Shown: positions 1-12,220 of the stretch, piece by piece | How positions within the stretch are numbered: the first letter of the stretch is position 1 | Layout: every line of letters begins with the position of its first letter | From: Tachypleus tridentatus | Lineage: Eukaryota > Arthropoda > Merostomata > Xiphosura > Limulidae | Assembly (NCBI RefSeq): GCF_004210375.1 | Contig: NC_134837.1 | Location: 155,227,310-155,291,309, forward strand | DNA length: 64,000 nt | Direction: 5' to 3' | Position numbers and translations under genes: made by a program | Notes under the pieces: model-generated | Database searches by the model: none | Told to the model about the DNA's origin: nothing | Seen by the model: the letters and a program-made list of their open reading frames with translations, nothing else

Positions 1-1540
1 AAATTTGGAAATTGTTACGTGAGACTGATCCAGGTTAATTATAATTAATCATCAGCATTCAAAAATCACTTTAACGGATAAATATGTCATTTTTTTTTAA
101 ATTCACTTTACGTTGTTGTTGCTGTTTGTCGCTAGTTAATTGAGAACCCTGATTTTGGGCGATACTCTTCACAACTATTTTCGTTGGCAATACAGCAAAT
201 AACGACAACACGAAGAAAAGAGTATATTAAACAAACATGAGCCACAATTTCCAGTCTTCAATGAGGTAAAAAGAGGCAAGGGCTAAGAGTAACAGTTTAC
301 AAGAAATGAATAAGTACAAAGGGAATCCTCAGTAGCTGCGGTTGTAGTTAGATCTCAAATCGGACAAGAGATGGAGCTGTAAGCTAAAGGTTTGTACTTG
401 ATAAAAATTCAGTCATTCTTTGAGCAACTATGCCTTGGCTAGAAATGTAATTTTATTAATCAATTGATGTAAATATAACAGCAAAGTTAAAGCTCATTCG
501 TGAAACAAAAATTGTCAAGTACCTAATATACAAAATGATGAGCTTTGTGTCCGATGAAATAACTGATGGTGTGAAAACACTAACGTGTTTTGCATATGTG
601 AAGCAAAAGGTGTTGTGTGTTAGACTGGACAGGAAACGTAAATTTGCAAGCATTTTTGTTAGTGATATTTGTCCTAGTCGGAGAAGATACAAACAATGCG
701 AGTTTGAGGAAGTGAAATAATGATTTTTGCATTATTTAAGGTGTTCAAGCTGATCCTAAGTGCCTTAACACCATGCAAGTATGTGACATAAGTACATCCT
801 GCAAGGGAAGATGGGGCAGTTCGGAGGGTCTTTGTGTAAATGCAAAACAACAATATATTTTACAAGGAAGATAGTTGTTTGGAAAAGATATGTACATGAA
901 TATATATGAAGACATAATTTGTGGAACAGTACCATATATGTTTTCAAAAACATTGCTTCAAAACAAGAATGTGTGTTATAGTTGGTATTAAAATAACACA
1001 GTGAAAGGAGTAAGAAACTGTCTCCACTTTAGAATGTTTGTACTTTCTTTACTCATGGTTGTGTTAACCGTGTACTTAAAAGTATTAGGTGTTAGACATA
1101 AGAATTTGATCACTCATAAATAAAAAAAAATGCAAATCTCTGGTATAAATTCAGGATAAGCTATTTATACATTTTGGAGAAAAAGTAGAGGAGGCAAAAA
1201 GGTCTTAGTAAATAAAATTAATTTTATGTTAACCAAGAATAAGCAAACTGATCTATATAAAAATAAAATGTACAAAGAATAAATTTGAAACTTATAAAGC
1301 TACATTAAGCATCTTTCAATTAAATCCTAATGTATTCTGAAAATTGTACAGCATGTTCCAACTTAATTTTTGAAGTTGTTTCTAGTATATCCATTTTAAT
1401 TTTGATATAGTAGTTATGATTGGTAACCACTTAATGCCTAGCTCATTTAAAACACCAAACTATGTAATAACGTTGGTAATTAAAATTTAAACTTTAGCGA
1501 TTTAAAACATTAGACCCGTTTTCTTTGTAATGCAAAAGTG
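1..1540. other. Unassigned AT-rich DNA
   Basis: No gene, SINE or transposon recognised. The 61-codon frame at 535-720 shows no known motif. Confidence 0.5.
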
Positions 1541-1974
1541 GCTGGAACTGGAGTGGTTGAAATGTTGGGCTGGGGATCTAAGGTTCCAGAGTCAGAGACG
1601 TAGGGTTGCAGAACATACTTAGTAAGAGCGAGTTGTTTCTCCAAAATATGCGGATATTAAATAAATGAAACTTAAAACGCAAGTATTCACAACTGAAAAG
1701 AAAAAATGCAAAATGAACCCTTTAGATTTCTTATAATGATGGGGTAGCTGTTCGACCACTGCAACAACCCCCTTTACAGAGGTATTTCTAAGATATTTTA
1801 TTTTGTGACAGAGAATTAGATTAGGGAAAAGATCTAAAAATCAACACTTTAATGTCAGTGGGAACCATAATATAGAGAATTTAAAAATTTTAAACTATCT
1901 CAGATTGGAGATCTTGGGGAGGGGTAGATCTCTCCAAGGAAAACTGGCCCCATTCCATTCAAATGAATAAGCAA

Positions 1975-2060
1975 CTTGTGGTGGTGGATGTTACTGACTG
2001 ACTGTCCATCCTCTTATCATTAGTTCAAAATTAGGGATGGCTATATTTTAAATCTAAGGA
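1975..2060 (+). mobile_element. SINE tail-like remnant
   Basis: gtggtggtggatgttactga ... tctcttatcattagttcaaaattagggatggct-like order parallels the tail at 62.9 kb and the GACTAGCTGCC..AAATTAGGGACGGCT part of family A. Confidence 0.4.
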
Positions 2061-5000
2061 TCTCTCAATTAAATATAACTTACACACACATATAAGATGG
2101 TATTCAGAGTACAAATTCTAAATCCCTGCATAAGTGGTCTATACCATTTGTATTTGGTTTTAAAGAAGATAAAACAATCTTTACCCTGACTTACAAGCCA
2201 TACCTATAATTTTATCAGTGATCTGTAGTGTATCAGTTATTTTTTATCCTATTTTACTTCTGCTTAACTTGAAAATAACCAATTTAAACAATTTCTACAT
2301 TGTAAATATATTAATGTTCTATGGTTACAGTTTGGTCTATCCAATAACTCTGTCACATTTTCTGCATATCCAAAATATTTGGAGTCTTAAAAAATATTTT
2401 ATTGAATAATGTATTTGAAAACAAATAACATTTACATTTAAAGTTATGCTTGATATGCACAATGTTTAAAACTAGAAATCAAAATTGTAAATATAAGAAG
2501 TGTCAATACAAACTAAAATCTAGGGGAAAATGCACACTGGGGACTCCTGAAAAATAGTGCTCTGGAAATAGTATAATGGGTGAAGCAAGTTCCCTAAATT
2601 TTTAAAAGCAAACCAATCACAATTTATTCAATTCAATGATTGACAGAGACAAACAGGATACCCTTATGCTTAATTCATGTTAAAAACTAGATAAAGTATA
2701 TCGAATTAGTGGTTACAAGTGCAGAAATGGTTTGATAAAAGCACATCTGTCTGGGTAACACTCACCACAAAGTGGGATCCTGTGAAAAGGAGGTAAGGGA
2801 CCCTGAAAGGTAAAGAAGAGACAAATGCAGTAATGAAAATACTTATTCCTCTGTATAATCTAGCAGAAACATTTAAGATAGCTACAAGTAGTAGTCAAAC
2901 ACCCTCAGATGAAGACACTGCCATATCATGCAAATAATGTTCGATAAAAGAATTGTGGGAGGTTCACACACCAACCTGCACAATGTTCTCCAGCACATAA
3001 TTCAATTGGACGTCTAAGTGAAAATGTGCTGAATCTGTCTTGACAAGGCTCGCAGAATATTCCTTGTCTCTAAAAAGACCTCTTAATGTGTAATATGGAA
3101 CAACCGTGTACCAATTTCATCAATGTAACTGTGGATGAATCCAGGGAAACTTAATTATTACAGTGAATAAACAGTGGTTTTTTAACATTTCTAAAGCCAT
3201 TAGAGCAGGCAACAAAACCTTCAAGATCATTACTGGAAATAATAAATGATCAAAATCTGATTTCTTATAAAAGTGAAAAATAGTAATCACATAAATAGAT
3301 GAAAAGGATTTATCCCCTTCTGTGGCTGACAGTATTGTAAGGAAGATGACCTGGCCTGAGGACATAGGTAGAATGATAAGGCATCCCATGGACAATTAGT
3401 GCAAATAACTCCAACTGGCAATGTCTGTGGTCTGTAGGTCAGCAGCAACAAAAAATAAACTTTCAGGTAAAGGTGATACATGGCAATTAAGGCTAAAAGG
3501 TACAAATAATGTTGAGAAAGAGCATGTAATGTAACCTTAATAAGTCAATTAAGTAACTGGAATGGTCATTTGGGACAAAAGACTCAAAGCAACTTGAGGA
3601 AGCCAGAGAGTAATGGGGACTCAAAGAAATTTTTTTTCAAGTAGTAAATGGTAGTTAATAAAACTGCCTTATATAAGGCAACTGTGGAAGATGCAAAACC
3701 CGTGCCAGAGAGCAAGGTCAAAAACAAGTTATGGTTTGCAATTGTGACTGAAGTGGGTTCAATCTCCTCTCAATACACCATTGTCAATGTGTGCCATTTC
3801 TGTTGATAAATGTCCATTATGAGATTAAGGAAAGACAGACAGATACATGTTAACTTTTAAATTTAAACCCTGACACTATGTTTTGAAAGACTGCACAACA
3901 TTCAAGTCTGAAGCTTAAGCTTCTGGATAGGTAGGTTTATCATGTGAAATTATGGCTGCCTCCACAGAGAAGGTTAAAAACAAAGTAGGAGAGGTGGGCA
4001 TTACTGAAGGTACTGCAGAAGCAGAAACAAGTAGTATCAACAGGACCCATTAATGGATTGGAATACATCATAGTAACATGTGTTACATATGACTTGGAAG
4101 GAAGTCCTAGAGTTGTTATCCTGTCCAATCCTGATGGAATGCATTCATTGCTTGAAGATGAGGTACTGGAGACCAAATTGCCAGTAGTTAGGTGTTTCAA
4201 TGAGTGGCCTACCCAGCAGTTATCAGTGTTTCAAAATGAGAGTCAATCCAACAGAAAACCTTACAATACAGTATTTGCTCTGTTGGGAGAATTTATTTGT
4301 ATAGAAACAATTGATCTACTAGTGCAGTCATTACCTGTGGAATATGTCATAGTAGAAGTGTGTATGGTAGGAGTGGTCCTGAAAAAGGAGATCCAAGGTT
4401 TGAAAATAAGAATCCCTGGATCAAGTGTTACAATGATGGAAAATGCAAGACACCACCATGGAACCGTTGGAGTGAAGCCTGACAATGTTCCTCATAGTAA
4501 GCTCAGATCATGAAGAATCACCATTTGCAGAGCAAGAAAGACTAAAATGCTGCATACAAAAGCCTCATTACCCACATGTAGACCATGGAATTCCTGACTG
4601 TTAAGATATGCACCCCAACCCCAAAGTGATGTATTCATGGAGAGATGAATCTCTGGACAAGATAACAGCAGAGGATCTTATATTTTAGTACCATCTTGAA
4701 TTAACAATCCCTTGAGATTGAAGAATGATCTTGAATAAAAGTTTATGATCCTTTGGTTGCATAAATACCATTAAATGGGTATCTTGTGCACTTGTCACAA
4801 AAGCAAGAGGAATTCAACTGATGCTCACACTTCCAAAAGAAAAAGAACCTTCTGTGCAGTGGGAGAAGGAGAGAGAGGAGTAAAATTCAGGTATCCTGTT
4901 CCATAGCATGGAGAAAGATAAGTGTTGGCTGAGCTCAAGTGAGGCATGTGATAAAACAAAATACTCTGATTCATGACATGTGGAGTTGGAGCAAAAATGC

Positions 5001-6500
5001 ATGTGTCAGCTCTGAGAATGAAGTCTACCTTGGTTGTTTCTAAAAGTAAAGTCCAGGTGTGATGTTTTGACAATTGAGAAAATGATACCAGTAGTAACCA
5101 ATCACTTGCTAAATGGTGTGTGCCTAGGACCAGAGAATGAAGGTGGCAAGAAAGTGCTCATATGATTCAGCAGAATACATACAGTGCTGATACTGGTCCA
5201 AAGGTAAAAATCCTTAACTTCGGTTCCTGACCTTTATGCACAAAAAACGTCGAGGTGGGATGTCACCACTATGACAAAGTGAAGATAAGAGCTGATTACA
5301 CTGAACTTAGACATTCACAATCTTAATAAAAATGCCAACTCAGATTGTGGAATGAGTTGCTTGTGAACCTATGAAATTCTAGGCATTGATATAGACAAGA
5401 AAGAACAACAACTGGACAGCAATCTGTTTTCTTAGGTCTAACATACAACAGGAATAAAACTCCAAAAGAACTAGCATGACTCTGTAACTATACCCTCAAA
5501 CCAACCAAACTCTCACAGCCACAGAAGTATGTTCTAAAATTTGGGGATCTGCAGAAGATGGAAATTCTATTGGCTGAGTGGATAATGGAGGTGAAGATGT
5601 GAACTGAATGACTAATCCTGACTCAAGGACCTGTAATGCTAATGAATTTGAGGTTAAGGGTACCAAATGTCCAGAAATTCTCAGAATTAAGCATTCACAG
5701 ATCTTGAATGGATACAATAATCACTGACGCCACTGAAGGCATTCTGAATGAGCAGCAAAACCCTTGTATAAAAACAGAATCTACTCTGAGTACCAATGTA
5801 CTAAGAGGCTGATGTTAGGAATGAAGGCCGTCAAATAGAAACAGATCTATAAACTTTTGTGGAAGCCAAGGAAAGTCAAGATACCATCACGAACAGGGAT
5901 GAATGTAGAAGCCAATAATCAAACTAATATGCATGCTAACAATGGTTCTAGCTTATCTTCAATGAAAGTGGTAATCATGAGAGTCTTCCAACAAAAATTA
6001 GTGTTAGAAATACAAAATGTTAGGTATTAAAGTTGTAAGTTCATAGAGTTACAGCTGTCCCACCAGGAGACATTGATCTATTTAGGTTAACTACAAACTC
6101 CACCTCAGAACACCTAACTTCAAGGTACAGATGTATAATTTGAGAGTTAAAATATGCATCAGCTTGGCAGTGACAGGCCAAATTACATAATTTACCATAG
6201 CGTACAAGGTATAGTTGTCCTGTTACATAACGGAGTAATAAACCACCCAGCATGAACCACAAGGTTTGTGGATAGAGAGAAAATTAAGTATGCACTCCCA
6301 CACCTTACAGCCATCAAGTTAGGTACAGACTCAAAAGCAACTGGGGAAAGATATAAAACTTGGCAGACCTGCTAAGGAAAACAAATCATAGGCAGGTTAT
6401 GCAGAAGTGGCTAAATTTTTTATTTACTTTAAAGATTGTGCTGATAATCATTATTTGGAACAATATTTTTGCAGGTTTGTTTGGTTAGAGCAAACAATGA
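2061..6500. other. Unassigned block without SINEs
   Basis: Purine-rich on the plus strand from about 2.7 kb; holds the 151-codon frame described separately. No repeat family recognised. Confidence 0.45.
4058..4513 (+). other. Unidentified 151-codon open frame
   Basis: Open from ATG to TGA; starts MEYIIVTCVTYDLEGSPRVV. I recognise no domain, signal peptide or transmembrane span. The surrounding 2.7-6.4 kb lacks SINEs and keeps fairly long open stretches in changing frames, which would fit an old retrocopy or an exon of unknown kind. Chance is also possible in this composition. Confidence 0.2.
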
Positions 6501-7584
6501 TGGGCTATCTATTATGTCCAAATGAGGAATCAAATCCCAAATTTGTGTTATGAGTCCATAAATTACCACTATCCCACAGGTGAATTAAGAACTCAACAGA
6601 ATATGCGAATATGCAGAAAAAGTAAATCAAAATTCTCTCCAGGACATTCAGGATCATCCTCAATTTTAGCTTCAAGAGTCCCTTCAAGTAATACCATCAA
6701 ACCAAACATATGTCTCCATCTCATTACAAATAATATCACTGAGAGTCTCAATCATATACACACACACACCCTACTATCTTTACTTTCCCTCTTTCTGCAT
6801 AGACTCACCACTGTTTTCTTTCCTTTAAGCTGACAAAAAATTGCACCACCAATTCTTAAAGCATTCAGGAAATCAATCACATCCTTCCCGTTAATGAGTA
6901 AGTTAAAATATTAATTTTTACTATTTTTTCTCATTAGGCAAAGAGGATACTTTTAAAATACTTTAACAAAAAAGTGATATATGTGCCAAAAACATTTTAA
7001 AACTGCTGATCTGGATCACTTTAGTTCTTGTATTATCATAAGAGTTTGTATGTACAACAATTTAATGACAATTTTGACAGTAAAATACATCTTGTGAATG
7101 CTTATGATGGTTGTCACTGAAGTGGCATAACAGCAGATGTTATGCATTGCTGTATTACACTAGGTTTATTTTTTGTGAAATATCAAAACAAAATGTTCGC
7201 TAGTAGAACAAGCAGAATAAGCAACTGAAAGCAGTCTATATTATACACATTGGTGAAACAACATGAAGATTATTACTGATAAACTGTATCCTTTTTTAAC
7301 ATTTTAAAATAATGCAAGTATTTAGTATTTGGTTCTTTCAATAATTTAATAACTTTACTACTTATTAATTTTTTACATATATTTTTCATAAAACACTCAA
7401 AAATGGTCAATGTGTAATGATTATATCTAATTTTTTAATTTTGTTTCTTTATAAAATAAATTAATGTATTCTTCTTTTTAATACTATTGGTTTACTAATA
7501 TTCAATCATAACAGTTTGCAATATTATCTGCAGTTATATTTTGTTTTTAAACCTAATGAAATATTTTAATCATTTTACTTATTC

Positions 7585-7739
7585 TCTGTGTAAAAATGGC
7601 TCATTTGGGTTGAGAAAACTTTTTATGTACAGGAGCAAACAATGTTTCGACCTTCTTCAATGACCAAAGAAGGTTGAAACGTTGTTTGTTCCTCTATATA
7701 AAAATTTCTCTCAACCCAAACGAGCTGTTTTTACACAGA
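7585..7739. repeat. Foldback element: 72-bp inverted repeat arms, 11-bp loop
   Basis: Arms 7585-7656 and 7668-7739 are complementary with roughly ten mismatches. The centre reads GTTTCGACCTTCTT..AGAAGGTTGAAAC. The right arm runs on into a sequence (ctacaagtgggttttct) like the 3' end of the Penelope-like copy at 40.57 kb (cttcaagcgggtttct). Probably two opposed Penelope-type termini. Confidence 0.75.
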
Positions 7740-8097
7740 TATTTTTTCTACAAGTGGGTTTTCTTGACATCACTAATCATTATAACTTATTGTTTTTTCA
7801 GATAATTCTAATCTTGTCTGTTATTTTTGTTTATAAGCATTCATGTGTTTGAGAATGCTAATATAAACTTGGAAATAATTTTTCATATTCAACCCTTTTT
7901 GACATTAACTTAACATCTACTATGCATCATGACTTAACTATTTTTTATCTTTAAACTGTATTCAATGCTAATATAAAAGTTTGATAATGAAAATTACATT
8001 TTTTTTTCCATATAGAACAACAGGTTTTTACAGTATGTTAATACAGATTAAGTACACATCCTTGATCAATAAGAGCAATCAATGATTGCATAATGAT

Positions 8098-8374
8098 TTT
8101 TGTTTGTTTTTCAATTTCACACAAAGCTACTCGAGGGCTATCTGTGCTAGCCGTCCCTAATTTAGCAGTGCAAGACTAGAGGGAAGGCAGCTAGTCATCA
8201 CCACCCACTGCCAACTCTTGCACTACTCTTTTACCAATGAATAGTGGGATTGACCGTCACATTATAATGCCCCCACGGCTGAAAGGGCAAGCATGTTTGG
8301 TGCAACAGGGATGCGAACCTGCAACCCTCAGATTACGAGTCGAATGCCTTAACGTGCTTGACCATGCCGGGCTC
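8098..8374 (-). mobile_element. SINE family A, full length
   Basis: About 277 bp on the minus strand. The 5' head resembles tRNA (GCCCGGCATGGYCA start, CTCGTAA anticodon loop, GGTTCGAATCC-type B box); a body with GACGGTCAATCCCACTATTC follows; the 3' tail is GTAGCTTTGYGYGAAATT plus AAACAAACA repeats. A perfect 14-bp target duplication, gattgcataatgat, lies at 8084-8097 and 8375-8388. This copy serves as reference for the other family A entries. Confidence 0.95.
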
Positions 8375-8388
8375 GATTGCATAATGAT

Positions 8389-11002
8389 GTTTTGCCACTC
8401 CTTTTTGAAACTTCTTACATTTATATTGGATAATGTCAAATTTCACTTCTGAAAACTCCCAAAATCCTTCTGATACCAGAATGATGAACAATCTGGACCA
8501 TTTACAATTGCTTTCAAACGAACAATGTTCATTTTACTGTGACTCTCATTATTCAATTCATGCAGATTTAAAAAATGGCTTTATTTTGAAGATAAAGTTT
8601 TTCTTTGTAGTTTGATGATGAGTCTCAATCTTACTGTGACCATGAAATTTGGTACAAATCCAATCACAACTTAAAGTTATTAAATCAAAACTGTGAAAAC
8701 ACTCTATCTCCTATTAAAAAAAACATGTTTGAAAATAATCCAGATATAGATCAAATTTAGGAAGAAATGTCCCATACTGATTTCTCATCATGTGTAAAAT
8801 TTGTGTTCATTGGTTTATCACTTACAGATGCAGCAAAACAGACACTCTCATATGGACTCCCATGCAGGGGTGAAGATAGCAATATTTTTTAAAAATGATA
8901 CAAATATGTGCTTTTGTTATTACTTCATTTTTATATGCAAAATAGTGCCATTAACCTATATAAACTTGATTCTAGAGAGAAAAGTATCCATCTTTCACTA
9001 GCAGTGAAACTCAATAGAAACCTTTCTTATCAGGCTAAACAATTAGCTAAACTGATACACTATTTTACTATATACACACTATGGAATTAGCATATAGAAA
9101 CATGGAGCTATTACTAGTGTTAGAAGTCAGTTATAATATCTAATATTATTTCAATGATGATTACTCACTGCTATTATTATTATTACTGAATTAGGATTAA
9201 ATAATCATGTTAAGCTATCATTTTTTAAAAGATAAAATGAGTGATTAGAATAATTAAAAAACAATAGTTAAATATTATTTAAGCACTTGCTTTTTTAAAA
9301 GAAAACATTGATAGTAAGGTTCAGACAGATCCTAGTATTAATGAAACTATAGTTTATATTACACTTATTCAAATTAAAATAAGTCTGAAATTACTAGAAT
9401 CAAAATGAGTTCCTAGATTTCACAGAAAATAGAAGCTAAAAACCTTGTTATATATACATACACACAAGATTCTGCTTTTCTGCACTTCTAAAAGTTAGAA
9501 ATGCCCTAACATAAAACAAAACTTAGGTAATCAACTCTATCAGAAATGATTTATGCCTAGGATGGACACAGCAGTAAAAAACCCATAAAAAGCCTTAAAT
9601 CTGTTATTTTCATGAAAATGATAGCAAAAGTGTTTCACTAAAAAGTAAATGCAAACTGTAACCAGCAATTCAAAGCTTTGGTTGATTTAAATAGTAAATT
9701 TTGTTTAAATCTATGGCTCTATAAATTGCAATTAGGCAAGCTGCATTTAATTTTGTAAGGTTTATTGTTAAAATAATAAACTTGAGGGTCACAAGCTGTC
9801 TGCACCAAGTCAACATTTTTTTTTTTTTGTCTATGAAGTGTCTGAAAGGTGCACAGGTCACCTATGTTACGAAGTATGACAAAGTAGTTTTTTCATGAGA
9901 GATGATGGGAGTCATCATAACCAAAGAACAAATGTGGGGGTCATCTGGCAACTGGGTAACACTGACCTAGAGCAATTAAAACTTTAACTGGTTAAATCTC
10001 TGTACTATTAGTTGTAGTTTATGTTTTTATGGGCTGTTCCTAAAAATTGTATACAAAATGTTGAGTGTTCAACTTAAGAAAAATAGCAAACTCTGTGTTA
10101 TAAAGCTATTTTATTACTAGTATTAATATCTTGTAAATTGTATGCACTAATATCTGCTAAAAAATTAAATAAAGCTAATATGTTTTAAAACACATGCTAA
10201 AACTTTCAGCTTCAAATATATTTTTGAAATGCTTTTTTGTTCATATTTTTGAGTAAATAAATGAACTACTGAAATGTATCCAACTTTAAATTCAATTTCA
10301 TTTCTTTTATTACTATTATTATTGATACTAACAATGACAGTCTGTTGCTTAATTAATAGTATTAACTTAATAATTAAACGTAACACTAACTAATATAATT
10401 TTTGTTGTTGTAACTGCAAGAAAGAGTAGGCATAATTTTGTACTAAATATTTGAGTTCAGGCTGATTTACGGCTTTCCATTGTTAATATTTCACGGTGGT
10501 GCAGTGTTATCTAAACATTGTAAAACAGTAATATAAATTCTACACAATATCACCTTCACTACAATATACAACGTTACTACTCAAAATTCCCTCATGAACC
10601 CTGTACGACGAATTTTTAGCGCTCTCTTATGGTAAAACATTTCTCATATTCGTCAGCTCCTAAATATTTTCATATGATTATTTTATTGTCAACCGCGTAA
10701 TATATTTTACTTCTTTCAGATTCACTTCCATTAACCAATAAGTATATATTTTCTTTCCTTTTTTTTTTTTTAAGCTATTAGTTGTAATTCATCTTGTTTC
10801 AAATTCGTCATTATAGACTTTTGTTCCTGATACTTACAAATATAATTATAGGATATAACTAGGCGATGTACCCCTCAAAATAATGGGTTGGAGTTTTGTA
10901 TCCCAGCCTTCCCGTCAACGAACTTTGTTCACCAATTTTTCCTTTTCATTATAAAATGTAAATAATCACACTTTGAGATAAAAACAGTTTTCAGGTACTG
11001 TG
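8389..11002. other. Unassigned AT-rich DNA
   Basis: Poly-T at 9810-9825 and 10758-10771. Nothing else recognised. Confidence 0.5.
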
Positions 11003-11042
11003 TGTATGTATGTATGTATATATATATATATATATATATATA
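11003..11042. repeat. TGTA/TA microsatellite
   Basis: tgtgtatgtatgtatgtata then about nine TA units, followed by a T-rich run. Confidence 0.95.
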
Positions 11043-11180
11043 AGTGTTTCTTTTTTTTCTTTTTTCTTTCTTTTTTTTACCAGAAGTGAAACTGAAAAGA
11101 GGAGCTGTGACGTACGCTCAAAACGCTACAGAAATTTTCATTATATTTTCAAAAATCAATATGAATGATTTATTAAACTA

Positions 11181-11454
11181 TTGTTTGTTTTTTGGAATTT
11201 CGCACAAAGCTACTCGAGGGCTATCTGTGCTAGCCGTCCCTAATTTAGCAGTGTAAGACTAGAGGGAAGGCAGCTAGTCATCACCACCCACCGCCAACTC
11301 TTGGGCTACTCTTTTACCAACGAATAGTGGGATTGACCGTCACATTATACACCCCCACGGCTGGGAGGGCGAGCATGTTTAGCGCGACGGGGGCGCGAAC
11401 CCGCGACCCTCGGATTACGAGTCGCAGGCCCTACGCGCTAGGCCATGCCGGGCC
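11181..11454 (-). mobile_element. SINE family A, full length
   Basis: Close to the family consensus, with a 13-bp target duplication atttattaaacta at 11168-11180 and 11455-11467. The CpG-rich head (ggcgcgaacccgcgaccctc) suggests a young copy. Confidence 0.95.
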
Positions 11455-11944
11455 ATTTATTAAACTAAAATTAAAAATAATTCATACTGTGACGGTTATA
11501 CACAATACACAAAATGAGAAGTTACAGTGGTATTACGTCAAGGTTCATGATTTTTATGTAAATTTATGAAAAGCGTATTGAAGTCTTATTTATTATTACT
11601 TTTTAATTTTTATTTTATTTTCCACATCAGAACTATATCAACAATGTTTACGTGTTATATCTAATGTTAAAAAGCGTCATAAAAGAAACTGAAAATGTTT
11701 TCAGCATTTCAGTTACTGATGCATGAAACAATATTTTGATGAAATGTTCTTAGCATTCCTATTTTTCAATATACAAAGACCTGTATATTAATCTTTCCAT
11801 TTATACCACTTTAATTCTTACAAGTGTATTTTAAATAGTGAAAATTAAAATAAAAAGAAAATTTGTTTTTCAAATGAATGTCTCTTTGAAATTAAACAAA
11901 TTTTCTTTAAGGACTTTTATGAATATTGAATAGTTATCTTAGAA

Positions 11945-12220
11945 GCCCGGCATGGCCAGCTGGTTAAGGCACTCGAGTCGTAATCTGAGGGTCGCGGGTT
12001 CAAATCTTCGTCATATAAAGTGTACTCGCCCTTTCAGCTGTGGAGGTGTTATAATGTGATGGTCAATCCTACTATTCGTTGGTAAAAGAGTAGCCCAAGA
12101 GGTAGCGGTGGGTGGTGATGACTAGCTGCTTTTCCTCTAGTCTTACACTGCTAAATTAAGGATGGCTAGCTCAGATATTGCTGCTGTAGTCTTGCACGAA
12201 ATTCTAAAACCAAACAAACT
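11945..12220 (+). mobile_element. SINE family A, full length, diverged
   Basis: Head to tail present on the plus strand, with changes in the B box (ttcaaatctt) and tail. No clear target duplication. Confidence 0.9.

Noticed and set aside
8237-8452. Open frames within SINE copies (also 11327-11569, 29629-29841, 52389-52667, 54986-55367)
   Set aside because: These are read-through of tRNA-derived SINE sequence and not genes.
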